Assembly (NCBI GenBank): GCA_963741565.1
Contig: CAVUIK010000008.1
Span: 620,001 to 684,000 of the forward strand
DNA: 64,000 nucleotides
Direction of reading: 5' to 3'
Source of the DNA: Ga0077555 sp963741565
GTDB taxonomy: Bacteria > Pseudomonadota > Alphaproteobacteria > Rhizobiales > Hyphomicrobiaceae
How positions within the stretch are numbered: position 1 is the first letter of the stretch; each line of letters begins with the position of its first letter. This document shows positions 51,735 through 63,472 of the stretch, piece after piece. The position numbers and the translations under genes were made by a program. The notes beneath the pieces are model-generated. The model saw nothing but the letters and a program-made list of their open reading frames with translations, ran no database searches and had not been told where the DNA came from.

Positions 51735-52842
51735 TCCTTCGCAGGCCGCGCCGCTGCCACCCAGATCCGTGATCGGCATTCTCGGCTCCGGCCAACTCGG
51801 CCGCATGCTGGCGCAGGCCGCAAGCCGCCTCGGGTTCCGGACCCACATCTATGGCGATGACGCCGGCCCAGCTTTCGATGTGGCGGGAGCGCATTCGATC
51901 GGCGGCTACACGAACTTCGCCCGCCTCGACGAATTCGCGCGCGTGGTCGACGTGGTCACCTATGAATTCGAGAACGTGCCGGTGATGGCGGCCGAGCATC
52001 TGGCGACCATCGTCCCCGTTCGGCCTGGCCCCAAGGCGCTGGCGGTGGCGCAGGACCGCGTGACGGAGAAGACGTTCATCGACGACCTTGGCATTCCCGT
52101 GGCGCCATTTGCCGCCATCGCGTCCGCATCTGACGTGGTGACTGCTGCAGCCCTCATGGAGACGTGGCCGGCGGGAGCCATCCTCAAGACCGCGCGGCTC
52201 GGCTACGACGGCAAGGGACAGGCCACGATTGCCGGCGCGTCGAACCTCGGAGCAGCCTTCGACCAGCTCAATCGCGTGCCATGCGTCCTCGAGCAGCGGA
52301 TCGCCTTTGCCTACGAGATCTCAGTTCTGGTCGTGCGTGGAAACGACGGCGCGCTGGCCTACTACGATACCCCGCGCAACGAGCATGCCGGCGGCATCCT
52401 GCGACGCTCGACGGTGCCCGCCGGGCTGCCGCGGGCGATCGAAGCCAAGGCACAGGCGCTCGCCGGCCGTATCGCGACGGCGCTCGGCTATGTCGGCGTC
52501 CTTGGCGTCGAAATGTTCTACCTCGGCCCCGACGCGGCCGAGCCCCTGATGATCAATGAAATCGCGCCGCGCGTTCACAACTCCGGTCACTGGACGATGG
52601 ACGCGTGCGCTGTCGGCCAGTTCGAGAACCACATCCGGGCGGTGGCTGGCTGGCCGCTCGGCGACACAGCCCGCCACTCGGACGCCGAGATGGTCAACCT
52701 GATCGGCCACGACGTCGACGATTGGCCGGCGCTGGCCGCGCGGCCGGGTGCCTGCCTCCACGTCTACGGCAAGCGCGAAGCGCGGGATGGCCGCAAGATG
52801 GGCCATGTCAACTTGCTGCGTCCTTTAACACGCCAGACTTGA
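51727..52842 (+). CDS. purK: N5-carboxyaminoimidazole ribonucleotide synthase PurK
   Basis: 371 aa from ATG 51727, overlapping the last 8 bases of purE; ATG 51712 is possible. ATP-grasp enzyme with the PurK opening IGILGSGQLGRMLAQAA, ILKTARLGYDGKGQA, the EISVLVVRG strand and NEIAPRVHNSGHWTMDAC. It makes N5-CAIR from AIR, bicarbonate and ATP for PurE. Together they form a two-gene purEK operon. Confidence 0.96.
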   Translation: MRDPSQAAPLPPRSVIGILGSGQLGRMLAQAASRLGFRTHIYGDDAGPAFDVAGAHSIGGYTNFARLDEFARVVDVVTYEFENVPVMAAEHLATIVPVRPGPKALAVAQDRVTEKTFIDDLGIPVAPFAAIASASDVVTAAALMETWPAGAILKTARLGYDGKGQATIAGASNLGAAFDQLNRVPCVLEQRIAFAYEISVLVVRGNDGALAYYDTPRNEHAGGILRRSTVPAGLPRAIEAKAQALAGRIATALGYVGVLGVEMFYLGPDAAEPLMINEIAPRVHNSGHWTMDACAVGQFENHIRAVAGWPLGDTARHSDAEMVNLIGHDVDDWPALAARPGACLHVYGKREARDGRKMGHVNLLRPLTRQT

Positions 52843-52942
52843 CGGCAGAGTTGACAGCTTGCCGTCGACGGAGGGGCCGGCCTAGAGTGCCGCCTGCCCG
52901 GACCTCCGCGCGTGGTGTGCCGGCCGATCACAGGAGAGACGC

Positions 52943-54355
52943 ATGGCCGCTGCCAGCACATCCGCGACGATGTTCGAAAAGATCTGGCGCACGCACGTGG
53001 TCGTCGACCGTCCCGACGGGTACACATTGCTCTATGTCGACCGGCATCTGATCCACGACGGCTCGCTGTTTGCGTTCGAGCGGCTGCGCCAGAACGGCAT
53101 CAAGTTGCGCCGCCCTGACCTGTCCTTCGCGACCCCCGACCACTACATGCCGACGAACACGCGTGATCCCGACAAGATCACGGACCCGATCAAGAAGCGC
53201 ATGATCACCGGCCTGACCAAGAATGCCGCGGAGACCGGCGTCACCATCTTCGACGTGCACGATAAGCGGCAAGGCATCGTGCATGTGATGGGTCCGGAAC
53301 AGGGCGTGACATTGCCGGGCATTACGCTGGTTTGCGGCGACAGCCATACGTCGACACATGGCGCGCTCGGCTGTCTGGCGTTCGGCATCGGATCGTCGGA
53401 GGTCACACATGTCATGGCCACGCAATCGCTGTGGCAGAAGAAACCGAAGTCGATGCGCATCATGATCGATGGCGCGCTCGGCTACGGCATCACCGGCAAG
53501 GACGTGATCCTGGCGATCATCGCCAAGATCGGCGCGGCTGGTGGAACCGGCTACGTGCTGGAATATGCCGGCAGCGGCATCAGTCAGCTCTCCGTCGAAG
53601 GGCGCTTGACGCTCTGCAACATGTCGATCGAAGGCGGCGGCCGCGCCGGCATGATCGCGCCCGACGACAAGACGTTCCAATACATCGCTGGCCGCCCCTA
53701 TGCGCCGAAAGGCGCCGCCTGGGACAAGGCGCTTACGGCGTGGAAGCTGCTGCCGAGCGACGACGGGGCGACATTCGACCGTGAGGTTACGCTCTCCGGC
53801 CCCGACATCGCGCCGATGGTGACCTATGGCACGAGCCCCGAGGATGCCGCGGCCGTGACCGCCGCCATCCCCGATCCGGCTCACGCACCCGATGCCGGCA
53901 AACGCGAAGGGCTCGCCCGATCACTGGCCTATATGGGACTGAAGCCGGGAACGCCGATCTCCGACATCAAGGTCGACCGGGTATTCATTGGATCGTGCAC
54001 CAATAGCCGGATCGAGGATCTGCGCGCGGCAGCCGAAGTTGCGAAAGGCCGCAAGGCCGTCATCCCGAGTTGGATCGTGCCAGGTTCCGGGCTGATCAAA
54101 CAACAGGCGGAAGCCGAGGGCCTCGACAAGATCTTCAAGGACGCCGGCTTCGAATGGCGGGAAGCCGGATGCTCCATGTGCCTCGGCACCAACGGAGAGA
54201 TCGGCCGGCCCGAGGAGCGGATCGCCTCCACCTCCAACCGGAATTTCGTCGGCCGCCAAGGCAAGGGCGTGCGCACGCACCTAGTGAGCCCGGCGATGGC
54301 CGCCGCCGCCGCCGTCACCGGCCACTTCACCGACGTCCGCCGCATGAAGGTTTGA
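52943..54355 (+). CDS. leuC: 3-isopropylmalate dehydratase large subunit
   Basis: 470 aa, standard LeuC. Aconitase family with three cysteines holding the 4Fe-4S cluster: one in FIGSCTNSRIEDL and two in the CSMCLG motif. TLVCGDSHTSTHGALG is the other family signature. With LeuD it isomerises 2- to 3-isopropylmalate in leucine synthesis. GGAGAGACGC precedes the ATG. It is the first gene of a leuCD pair; leuB and leuA are not in the window. Confidence 0.97.
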   Translation: MAAASTSATMFEKIWRTHVVVDRPDGYTLLYVDRHLIHDGSLFAFERLRQNGIKLRRPDLSFATPDHYMPTNTRDPDKITDPIKKRMITGLTKNAAETGVTIFDVHDKRQGIVHVMGPEQGVTLPGITLVCGDSHTSTHGALGCLAFGIGSSEVTHVMATQSLWQKKPKSMRIMIDGALGYGITGKDVILAIIAKIGAAGGTGYVLEYAGSGISQLSVEGRLTLCNMSIEGGGRAGMIAPDDKTFQYIAGRPYAPKGAAWDKALTAWKLLPSDDGATFDREVTLSGPDIAPMVTYGTSPEDAAAVTAAIPDPAHAPDAGKREGLARSLAYMGLKPGTPISDIKVDRVFIGSCTNSRIEDLRAAAEVAKGRKAVIPSWIVPGSGLIKQQAEAEGLDKIFKDAGFEWREAGCSMCLGTNGEIGRPEERIASTSNRNFVGRQGKGVRTHLVSPAMAAAAAVTGHFTDVRRMKV

Positions 54356-54366
54356 GGAGACCGCCC

Positions 54367-54993
54367 ATGACCACAAAGATGCAAATCGGCCGGACGCCGT
54401 TCAAGAACGTGACGGCTGTTGCCGTGCCGATCAACCAGCAGAACGTCGACACCGACCAGATCATTCCCGCCCGCTATCTCGCGCATGACCGGGACAAGAT
54501 GGCTCCCTACCTGTTCTATGACGTGCGCTACAACGACAATGGCACGCCGAAGCCCGACTTCATCATGAACAAGGCCGAATATAAGGACGCCGAGATCGTC
54601 GTCGCGGCGCGCAACTTCGCCTGCGGCTCGAGCCGCGAGATGGCGGTGACGGTGCTGAAGGACAACGGCTACAAGTCCGTGATCGCGCCGACATTCGGCG
54701 ACATCTTCTTCAGCAACTGCTTTCAGAACGGCGTGCTTCCCGTGATGTTGCCGGAGCCACGCGTGACCGAGCTGCTGCGCTTCCTGCTGGAGCTGCCCGG
54801 CGCCAAGATCACGGTCGATCTGCCTTCGCAGACGGTGACCGGGCCTGATGGCAAGATCGACCGCTTCGAGATCGACAGCTTCCGCAAGGATTGTCTGCTG
54901 CAAGGCATCGACGAAATCGCCATGACGCTCGGCTACGAGGCCCAGATCAAGGCGTTCGAGGCGAGGCGCACGGCGGGCGCGGAGTGGCTCTGA
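54367..54993 (+). CDS. leuD: 3-isopropylmalate dehydratase small subunit
   Basis: 208 aa from ATG 54367, 11 bases after leuC, with GAGGAG upstream. Signatures: NVDTDQIIPARYL near the start, NFACGSSREMA and SVIAPTFGDIFFSNCFQNG. It supplies the swivelling domain that completes the LeuC active site. The gene converges with the idonate dehydrogenase gene, 8 bases apart. Confidence 0.97.
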   Translation: MTTKMQIGRTPFKNVTAVAVPINQQNVDTDQIIPARYLAHDRDKMAPYLFYDVRYNDNGTPKPDFIMNKAEYKDAEIVVAARNFACGSSREMAVTVLKDNGYKSVIAPTFGDIFFSNCFQNGVLPVMLPEPRVTELLRFLLELPGAKITVDLPSQTVTGPDGKIDRFEIDSFRKDCLLQGIDEIAMTLGYEAQIKAFEARRTAGAEWL

Positions 54994-55001
54994 ATTCGGA
55001 C

Positions 55002-56039
55002 TCAACCGAATGACAGCTGCACCTTCATGGCGCGGGTGCGGTCGGACGCCAGATCGAAGGCTTCGCGGGCGCGGGTGAACGGCATCGTCGCTGAGATCAG
55101 CGGTGTCACATCGACGAGGCCCTTGGCCAGCAACTCGACGGCCAGCGCGAACTCCTCATGGAAGCGGAACGTGCCGCGCAACTCGAGTTCCTTGGCGACC
55201 AGCGTGTTGATCGGCAACGTTGCCGTGCCGCCGAGGCCGACCTGGACGATGATGCCGCCCGGCCGCAAGACATCGAATGCGGCGGCGAGGGCCTTGTCGT
55301 TGCCGGACGCTTCGAGCAACACGTCGAACGTGCCCTTGTCCACGCCATAGGCTGCAAGGGCGGCGGCGTCCGTCGCCACGTCGATAAAGCGGTCGGCGCC
55401 AAGCTTCGTGACGATCTGAGCCGGAGCGCTTGTTACATCGGTGGCGACGATTTCTGCAGCACCGGCCCGGCGCGCGGCAACGATGCAAAGCGCGCCGATC
55501 GGACCGGAGCCGGTGACGAGCACACGTTTGCCCAGCAGCGGGCCGGCCCGGCGGGCCGCATGCAGACACACGGCGAATGGTTCCGCCATTGCGGCGATGC
55601 CGGCCCCAAGTCCTGGCGGGACAACATGGCACTGGCTCTCCTCGCAGATGAGCGCCTCCCGGAATGCACCCTGAATGTGAGGCATGCGCATGGCGCTGCC
55701 GTAGAAGCGCATATCGAGGCAATGGATCTGCTGCCCGGACTGGCAATAGCGGCAGGCCCCGCATGGCCGGCTTGGCGATACCGCGACCCGGTCTCCGCGC
55801 TTGACGCGGGTGACAGCAGCGCCGGCGTCGTCGACGATGCCGGCGACCTCGTGGCCGAGGATCATCGGCTGCTTGAGGACGATCGTCGTCCCGATGCCGC
55901 CGTGATGGTAATAGTGGAGATCGGAGCCGCAGATGCCGCCCGCCTCGATCCGGACGCGAACCTCGTTCGGACCCGGCGGCGCAATCGCAATCTCGTCGAT
56001 ACGCAGATCGTGGGCGGCGTGGATGACGACGGCGCGCAT
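55002..56039 (-). CDS. L-idonate 5-dehydrogenase-like zinc alcohol dehydrogenase
   Basis: 345 aa from ATG 56039, which has GGAG 10 bases upstream; ATG 56051 would add 4 residues. Medium-chain dehydrogenase with the catalytic-zinc site GGICGSDLHYYHHGG, a zinc/structural Cys set PSRPCGACRYCQSGQQIHC, the glutamate-bearing LGHEVAGIV and a Rossmann motif VTGSGPIGALCI. The HYYHHGG stretch is typical of L-idonate 5-dehydrogenase (IdnD), which forms 5-ketogluconate. The divergent SDR gene is a gluconate 5-dehydrogenase-like partner. Confidence 0.87.
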   Translation of the reverse strand: MRAVVIHAAHDLRIDEIAIAPPGPNEVRVRIEAGGICGSDLHYYHHGGIGTTIVLKQPMILGHEVAGIVDDAGAAVTRVKRGDRVAVSPSRPCGACRYCQSGQQIHCLDMRFYGSAMRMPHIQGAFREALICEESQCHVVPPGLGAGIAAMAEPFAVCLHAARRAGPLLGKRVLVTGSGPIGALCIVAARRAGAAEIVATDVTSAPAQIVTKLGADRFIDVATDAAALAAYGVDKGTFDVLLEASGNDKALAAAFDVLRPGGIIVQVGLGGTATLPINTLVAKELELRGTFRFHEEFALAVELLAKGLVDVTPLISATMPFTRAREAFDLASDRTRAMKVQLSFG

Positions 56040-56173
56040 GAGGAACTCCATGTATCTCGGCGGTGAACGGCTGGGTAAGCGTTTGCCAGTCAGGACCGGC
56101 TCGACGATGATAGCGGCGAATGGCGACGTCCGGAATGCAAGTCGCCACGAAAACGCACACAGAAAGCTCCGCC

Positions 56174-56948
56174 ATGGCCTCGATTCTCGACCAATTCAAG
56201 CTCGACGGACGCATCGCACTGATCACCGGCTCGTCTGGCGGCATCGGCGAGGGACTGGCGCGAGGGCTCGCGGCGGCAGGCGCCACGGTCGTGATTAACG
56301 GGCGCGGCGCGGAGAAGGTGGCCAAGGTCGCCGCCTCCATCCGGTCGGGTGGGCACCAGGCGCGCGAGTCGGTTTTTGACGTCACCGATAGCGCAGGCGC
56401 GGCAGCCGGCCATCGACCGGATCGAGCGCGAGATCGGCGCGATCGATATCCTGGTCAACAACGCCGGGATCCAGCGGCGCGCGCCACTGCACGAGATCTC
56501 CGACGAGACTTGGCGCGAGGTGATCTCGACCAACCTCGACAGCTTGTTCTATGTGTCGAAAGCCACGGTCCGGCACATGATCCCGCGCCAACGCGGTGCG
56601 ATCATCAACATCTGCTCGGTGATGAGCGAGCTTGGGCGCCCAACGGTGGTCCCCTACACGGCGGCGAAGGGCGGCGTGAAGATGCTGACCAAGGGCATGG
56701 CCATCGACTGGGGCAAGCACGGCATTCGCGTCAACGGCATCGGCCCCGGCTATTTCAAAACGGAGCTCAATGCGGCGCTTGTCGCCGACGAAAAATTCTC
56801 GACGTGGATAGCCGGCCGCGCGCCGCTCGGCCGGTGGGGCGACGTGGAGGAACTGGTCGGTGCGGCGGTGTTCCTCGCCTCGGACGCCGCAAGCTTCGTC
56901 ACCGGCCACATTCTCTACGTCGACGGCGGCATGACCGGATCGCTGTAG
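56174..56948 (+). CDS. Gluconate 5-dehydrogenase-like SDR, frameshifted in this sequence
   Basis: Starts at ATG 56174 (ASILDQFKLDGRIALITGSSGGIGEGLA, the SDR cofactor motif). The frame holds to VFDVTD at about 56389, then the +1 frame continues with QPAIDRIEREIGAIDILVNNAG. That frame carries the catalytic Ser in NICSVMSELG, the Tyr-x3-Lys in YTAAKGG, and the end YVDGGMTGSL. Removing one base, for example A56390, gives 257 aa, the family length. Family members (IdnO, Gno) interconvert 5-ketogluconate and gluconate. It pairs functionally with the divergent idonate dehydrogenase. Confidence 0.85.
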
Positions 56949-56964
56949 GGATGCCGGGACTCCG

Positions 56965-57888
56965 TCACGCGTAGTTGAAGACGCGGATCGGCACCAGTTC
57001 GCCCTTGTCGATCTGACAGATCGCGATCAGCGTGCCTTTCGACACGGCGAACGCCTCGCCCGACATGATCGGCGCGTCGCGGCCGCGAATGAGGACGGGC
57101 TGCCCGCGTGTCAGGCGAGCGGCGTCCTGCTGGCTCACCGACACCTCAAGAAGATCCGATAGGGCCAACTCGATCGGCTGCAAATGGGCGCGCAGCGAAG
57201 CGCCACCATCCTCGATCGCGTGCGCGGCTTCGAGCTGGGCAACGGTGACCGAATTCTCCTCCTTGAAGGACGCGACGCTGGTGCGCCGCAACTGGATGAC
57301 GTGGCCGAGGCACCCCAACAGGCGGCCCATGTCGCGGGCCAATGCGCGGACGTATGTGCCACGGCCGCATTCGGCCTCGAACACGGTGGTTTCAGCGTCC
57401 GGCATATCGACCAGATCGAGATGATCGATCTGGACTGGACGCGGCTGAAGCGCCACCGTTTCGCCCTCGCGCGCCAGGTCGTACGCGCGATTGCCGTCGA
57501 TCTTGATCGCGGAGAATTGCGGCGGCGTTTGCAGAATCTCGCCGTGAAACTGCGGCAGGATTGCCTCGATGTCACGCTGCGACGGGCGCTTGTCGCTGGT
57601 CTTGACCGGGCGGCCTTCCGAATCGTCGGTGTCGGTTTCCACACCCCACCGCACCGTGAAGCGATAGGATTTGAGCCCGTCGACGGCATATGGAACCGTC
57701 TTGGTCGCCTCGCCAAGCGCGATCGGCAGCACGCCCGTTGCCAGCGGGTCCAGCGTGCCGGCATGTCCGGCCTTCTGTGCCTGGAACAGCCAGCGGACTT
57801 TGCCGACGGCCTGCGTCGACGTCATTCCGACCGGTTTGTCGAGAACGATCCATCCGTGGATGGGATTGCCTTTTTTACGTCGGGCCAT
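56965..57888 (-). CDS. truB: tRNA pseudouridine(55) synthase TruB
   Basis: 307 aa. Signatures: GWIVLDKPVGMTSTQAV at the start, AGHAGTLDPLATGVLPI with the catalytic Asp, and CGRGTYVRALARDMGRLLG. It makes pseudouridine 55 in the T loop of tRNAs. It is the last gene of the rimP-nusA-ylxR-infB-rbfA-truB operon here. The rpsO and pnp genes that usually follow truB in relatives are absent; the convergent idnO-like gene comes next. Confidence 0.96.
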   Translation of the reverse strand: MARRKKGNPIHGWIVLDKPVGMTSTQAVGKVRWLFQAQKAGHAGTLDPLATGVLPIALGEATKTVPYAVDGLKSYRFTVRWGVETDTDDSEGRPVKTSDKRPSQRDIEAILPQFHGEILQTPPQFSAIKIDGNRAYDLAREGETVALQPRPVQIDHLDLVDMPDAETTVFEAECGRGTYVRALARDMGRLLGCLGHVIQLRRTSVASFKEENSVTVAQLEAAHAIEDGGASLRAHLQPIELALSDLLEVSVSQQDAARLTRGQPVLIRGRDAPIMSGEAFAVSKGTLIAICQIDKGELVPIRVFNYA

Positions 57889-57930
57889 GAGAACTCGATT
57901 TCGCGCGCGAGGGTGCGTAAGGGGAGAAGT

Positions 57931-58341
57931 TCACGTCTTTTGGGTGTCACGCCTGACCGCCGGACTGGCCAGCAGCGCATCGATCCTTGCGGCCTCGTCG
58001 AAGGTCTCGTCGAAGCGAAAGCGCAGATCCGGCGCGAATTTCAGGCTGACCGCACTGGAAACCACACCGCGAATGAAGCGCTTGTTGCGCTCGAGTGCCT
58101 CGAGCACGGGCTTCACGTCCTCGCCCTTCAGCGGCATGACGTAAACCGTCGCAAGCCGCAAGTCGGGCGTCAGTCGCACCTCGGGAATCGTGACGACATG
58201 CTCGGCCAGCACGTCGTCGTGGATATCGCCGCGCACCAGCATCTCCGCAACCTTGTGGCGGATCAGCTCGCCGACGCGCAATTGGCGCTGCGAGGGGCCA
58301 CGGCCCGGCGCATCACCGGCTTTCGATTTCTGTCTTGGCAT
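57931..58341 (-). CDS. rbfA: Ribosome-binding factor A
   Basis: 136 aa from ATG 58341, with the basic opening MPRQKSK. KH-type fold with RQLRVGELIRHKVAEMLVRGDI, the strand VRLTPDLRLATVYVMPL and LRFRFDETFDEAARIDALL at the end. It assists 30S maturation near helix 1 of 16S rRNA. The gap to truB is 42 bases; a terminator-like hairpin lies between infB and this gene. Confidence 0.95.
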   Translation of the reverse strand: MPRQKSKAGDAPGRGPSQRQLRVGELIRHKVAEMLVRGDIHDDVLAEHVVTIPEVRLTPDLRLATVYVMPLKGEDVKPVLEALERNKRFIRGVVSSAVSLKFAPDLRFRFDETFDEAARIDALLASPAVRRDTQKT

Positions 58342-58382
58342 GGTTCTCCCAGCAGCCGGAGTTGGACCGGCCATTCTACAAA

Positions 58383-58413
58383 ATGAGGCGGGCGCTGGTG
58401 CGGCCCGCCTCAT
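58383..58413 (-). terminator. Terminator-like hairpin between infB and rbfA
   Basis: Perfect 11-base arms ATGAGGCGGGC (58383-58393) and GCCCGCCTCAT (58403-58413) with a 9-base loop. On the minus strand the stem leads into TTTTGTAG. It lies 18 bases after the infB stop and 41 bases before the rbfA start, so it may partly terminate or attenuate the operon before rbfA-truB. Confidence 0.65.
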
Positions 58414-58431
58414 CAGTTCAGTCAGTTCTCG

Positions 58432-61083
<2,652 letters not shown>

Positions 61084-61087
<4 letters not shown>

Positions 61088-61779
61088 GCCTGTTCCGTGT
61101 TCGACCCTGTGCACGGCGGGGTGTCCGCCAGCGAAAGAGAATGGGACCGGTAGCGCTTCAAGCGCCCGGCTTCCTTAAGAAAAAATGCTGCCGCGCCACC
61201 CTTTAGCACTGCAGCATGTACCACATGTGGCCGGCCCAAAGCCAAGCTCAATTGTTCGGCCGTCAGAACGGAGGCGATGACGGCCTCCGCATTGGGTGCG
61301 ATCTCGCTCCGAATAGCCCGGTATTTGCGCTCGAGCTTGCCGGCGCCGTCGTCGGCCGCATCCGCGGCCCGGATCAATGCGACTGCCTCGCCGGAGCCAA
61401 CGGCCGCCTCTACTTTGGCAAATCCCGCCACCACGCACCCTGCCTTGTTGGCGAGGCTCAGGGCCTCTCCGGCACGGCGCACAAGGAGGTGTTCGACTCG
61501 CTCCGCCAGATCGGCGGCAACGGTGACCGGCTTTTTCAGGCTGCGCGCGAAGGGATTGGTGCGCGCCGCTGCGGCGACGGTTTCGCGGTTCAGCGACACC
61601 CAGACGCCACGGCCCGGAAGCCGGCCGGCGAGATCAGCGACGATGCTACCGTCCGGAGCCCGGACGAAGCGGATCAGATCTTCGGGCGCAAGCTTGGCAC
61701 GCGTGACGGCGCATGTCCGCTCCGGCACATCGCCGGACGGATCCTCCGTCTTGCCGTGATCGAGCTCGCCTTGATCCAT
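61084..61779 (-). CDS. ylxR: YlxR (DUF448) RNA-binding protein with L7Ae-like C-terminal half
   Basis: 231 aa. N-terminal YlxR domain with PERTCAVTRAKLAPEDLIRFVRAPDG and the LPGRGVWVSLNRETV loop (about 20-85). The second half (about 105-205) resembles the ribosomal L7Ae/YlxQ fold, ending VLTAEQLSLALGRPHVVHAAV. In Firmicutes these are separate genes ylxR and ylxQ; alphaproteobacteria encode them as one protein. The B. subtilis YlxR protein modulates RNase P. The stop overlaps the infB start (ATGA). Confidence 0.9.
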
Positions 61780-61812
61780 GCTCGCTGATTTCGCTCCTGT
61801 CGCATCGCCCGA

Positions 61813-63453
61813 TCACGCCTTGACGGCGGCGGCATCACCCGTTCCGTCCGTCTCGGCCTCGGATTCCGGTTCTGGTTGAATGAGGTCTTCGGCCTTGATC
61901 CAGCCGGCCTGGACGCGAGCCGCGAGGATGATGTCCTCGGCTTCCTTGCGACCAACCTCGAAGCCATCGAGGTAGCCCTTGTGGCGCACGGCCTCGGCGT
62001 CCTTTTCCTTCTTGCGCTCGGTCCATCCGACGAGCTCGTCGGTTGCGCAATCGGCAAGATCCTCGACTGTTTTAATGCCGTTTTCTCCGAGCGCCACCAT
62101 CATGGCGGTCGTGATACCCGGCACCTGCGCCATATCGTCGGCAACGCCGAGCTCACGGCGGCGGGTATCGCGCTGCGTTTCCTGCTGCTGCAGATATTCG
62201 CGGGCGCGCGTCTGGATTTCGTTCGCGGTATCTTCGTTGAAGCCTTCGATCTGAGCGATGTCCGCCAGATCGACGTAGGCGACCTCTTCGATCGACGCGA
62301 AGCCTTCCGTCGCCAGCAGCTGCGCGATCAGCTCATCGCAGTCGAGCTTCTCCATAAACATCTGCGTGCGTTCGGTGAATTCCTTCTGGCGGCGCTCGCT
62401 CTCCTCGGTATCGGTGAGGATATCGATATCCCAACCCGTGAGCTGCGACGCAAGGCGCACATTCTGGCCGCGGCGACCGATCGCCAGCGACAGTTGCTTC
62501 TCGTCGACGACGACCTCGATGCGATTGGTTTCCTCGTCGAGAACGACTTTTGAGACCTCGGCGGGCGCCAGCGCGTTGACGATGAACGTCGCCGCGTCGT
62601 CGTTCCACTGGATGATGTCGACCTTTTCGCCTTGCAGCTCGTTGACGACGGCCTGCACGCGCTGGCCGCGCATGCCGACGCACGCTCCGACGGGATCGAT
62701 CGAGCCGTCCTTCGAGATGACGGCGATCTTGGCGCGGGAGCCCGGATCGCGGGCGACCGACTTGATCTCGACGATGCCGTCGTAGATCTCGGGTACCTCC
62801 ATGGCGAACAGTTTCGCCATGAAATCAGGCTTGGCGCGCGACAGGAAAATCTGCGGTCCGCGTTGTTCGCGGCGCACGTCGTAGATGAAGGATCGGATGC
62901 GGTCGCCGAAGCGAACGTTCTCGCGCGGGATCATCTCGTCGCGGCGGATGATACCTTCCGCGCGCCCAAGATCGACGATGACGTTACCGTACTCGACCCG
63001 CTTCACCGTGCCGTTGACGATTTCGCCGATGCGATCCTTGAACTCGCTGAACTGGCGGTCGCGCTCGGCTTCGCGCACCTTCTGGACGATGACCTGCTTG
63101 GCGTTCTGGGCGGCGACGCGGCCGAAATCGAGGGGAGGCAGCTGCTCGACGAACTCGTCACCGACCTTGGCGTCCGGCTTGCGTTTCAGTGCCTCGGCGA
63201 CCGTGATCTGCTGATTGTCGTTCTCGACCAGCTCGGCGACGGTGACCACGCGGCTCAGTCGTGTCTCACCCGACTTCGGATCGATGATGCAGCGGATGTC
63301 GTTTTCCTGACCATAGCGCGCCTTGGCCGCCTTCTGGATGGCGTCCTCCATCGCCTGGATCACGATCTTGCGGTCGATCGACTTCTCACGTGCGACCGCG
63401 TCGGCGATCTGGAGAAGCTCTAACCGGTTCGCGCTGATGCCTGCCTGAGCCAT
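61813..63453 (-). CDS. nusA: Transcription termination/antitermination factor NusA
   Basis: 546 aa from ATG 63453. N-terminal RNA-polymerase-binding domain (LELLQIADAVAREKSIDRKIVIQAMEDAI), S1 domain (GTVKRVEYGNVIVDLG), two KH domains (DPVGACVGMRGQRVQAV, LAIGRRGQNVRLASQLTGW), and C-terminal acidic repeats with helix-hairpin-helix-like IPGITTAMMVALGENG. The order of domains and length are normal. The gene lies between rimP and ylxR; the earlier in-frame start at 63558 overlaps rimP and is rejected. Confidence 0.97.
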   Translation of the reverse strand: MAQAGISANRLELLQIADAVAREKSIDRKIVIQAMEDAIQKAAKARYGQENDIRCIIDPKSGETRLSRVVTVAELVENDNQQITVAEALKRKPDAKVGDEFVEQLPPLDFGRVAAQNAKQVIVQKVREAERDRQFSEFKDRIGEIVNGTVKRVEYGNVIVDLGRAEGIIRRDEMIPRENVRFGDRIRSFIYDVRREQRGPQIFLSRAKPDFMAKLFAMEVPEIYDGIVEIKSVARDPGSRAKIAVISKDGSIDPVGACVGMRGQRVQAVVNELQGEKVDIIQWNDDAATFIVNALAPAEVSKVVLDEETNRIEVVVDEKQLSLAIGRRGQNVRLASQLTGWDIDILTDTEESERRQKEFTERTQMFMEKLDCDELIAQLLATEGFASIEEVAYVDLADIAQIEGFNEDTANEIQTRAREYLQQQETQRDTRRRELGVADDMAQVPGITTAMMVALGENGIKTVEDLADCATDELVGWTERKKEKDAEAVRHKGYLDGFEVGRKEAEDIILAARVQAGWIKAEDLIQPEPESEAETDGTGDAAAVKA

Positions 63454-63472
63454 ACCGATGGCACCCTTCTCT

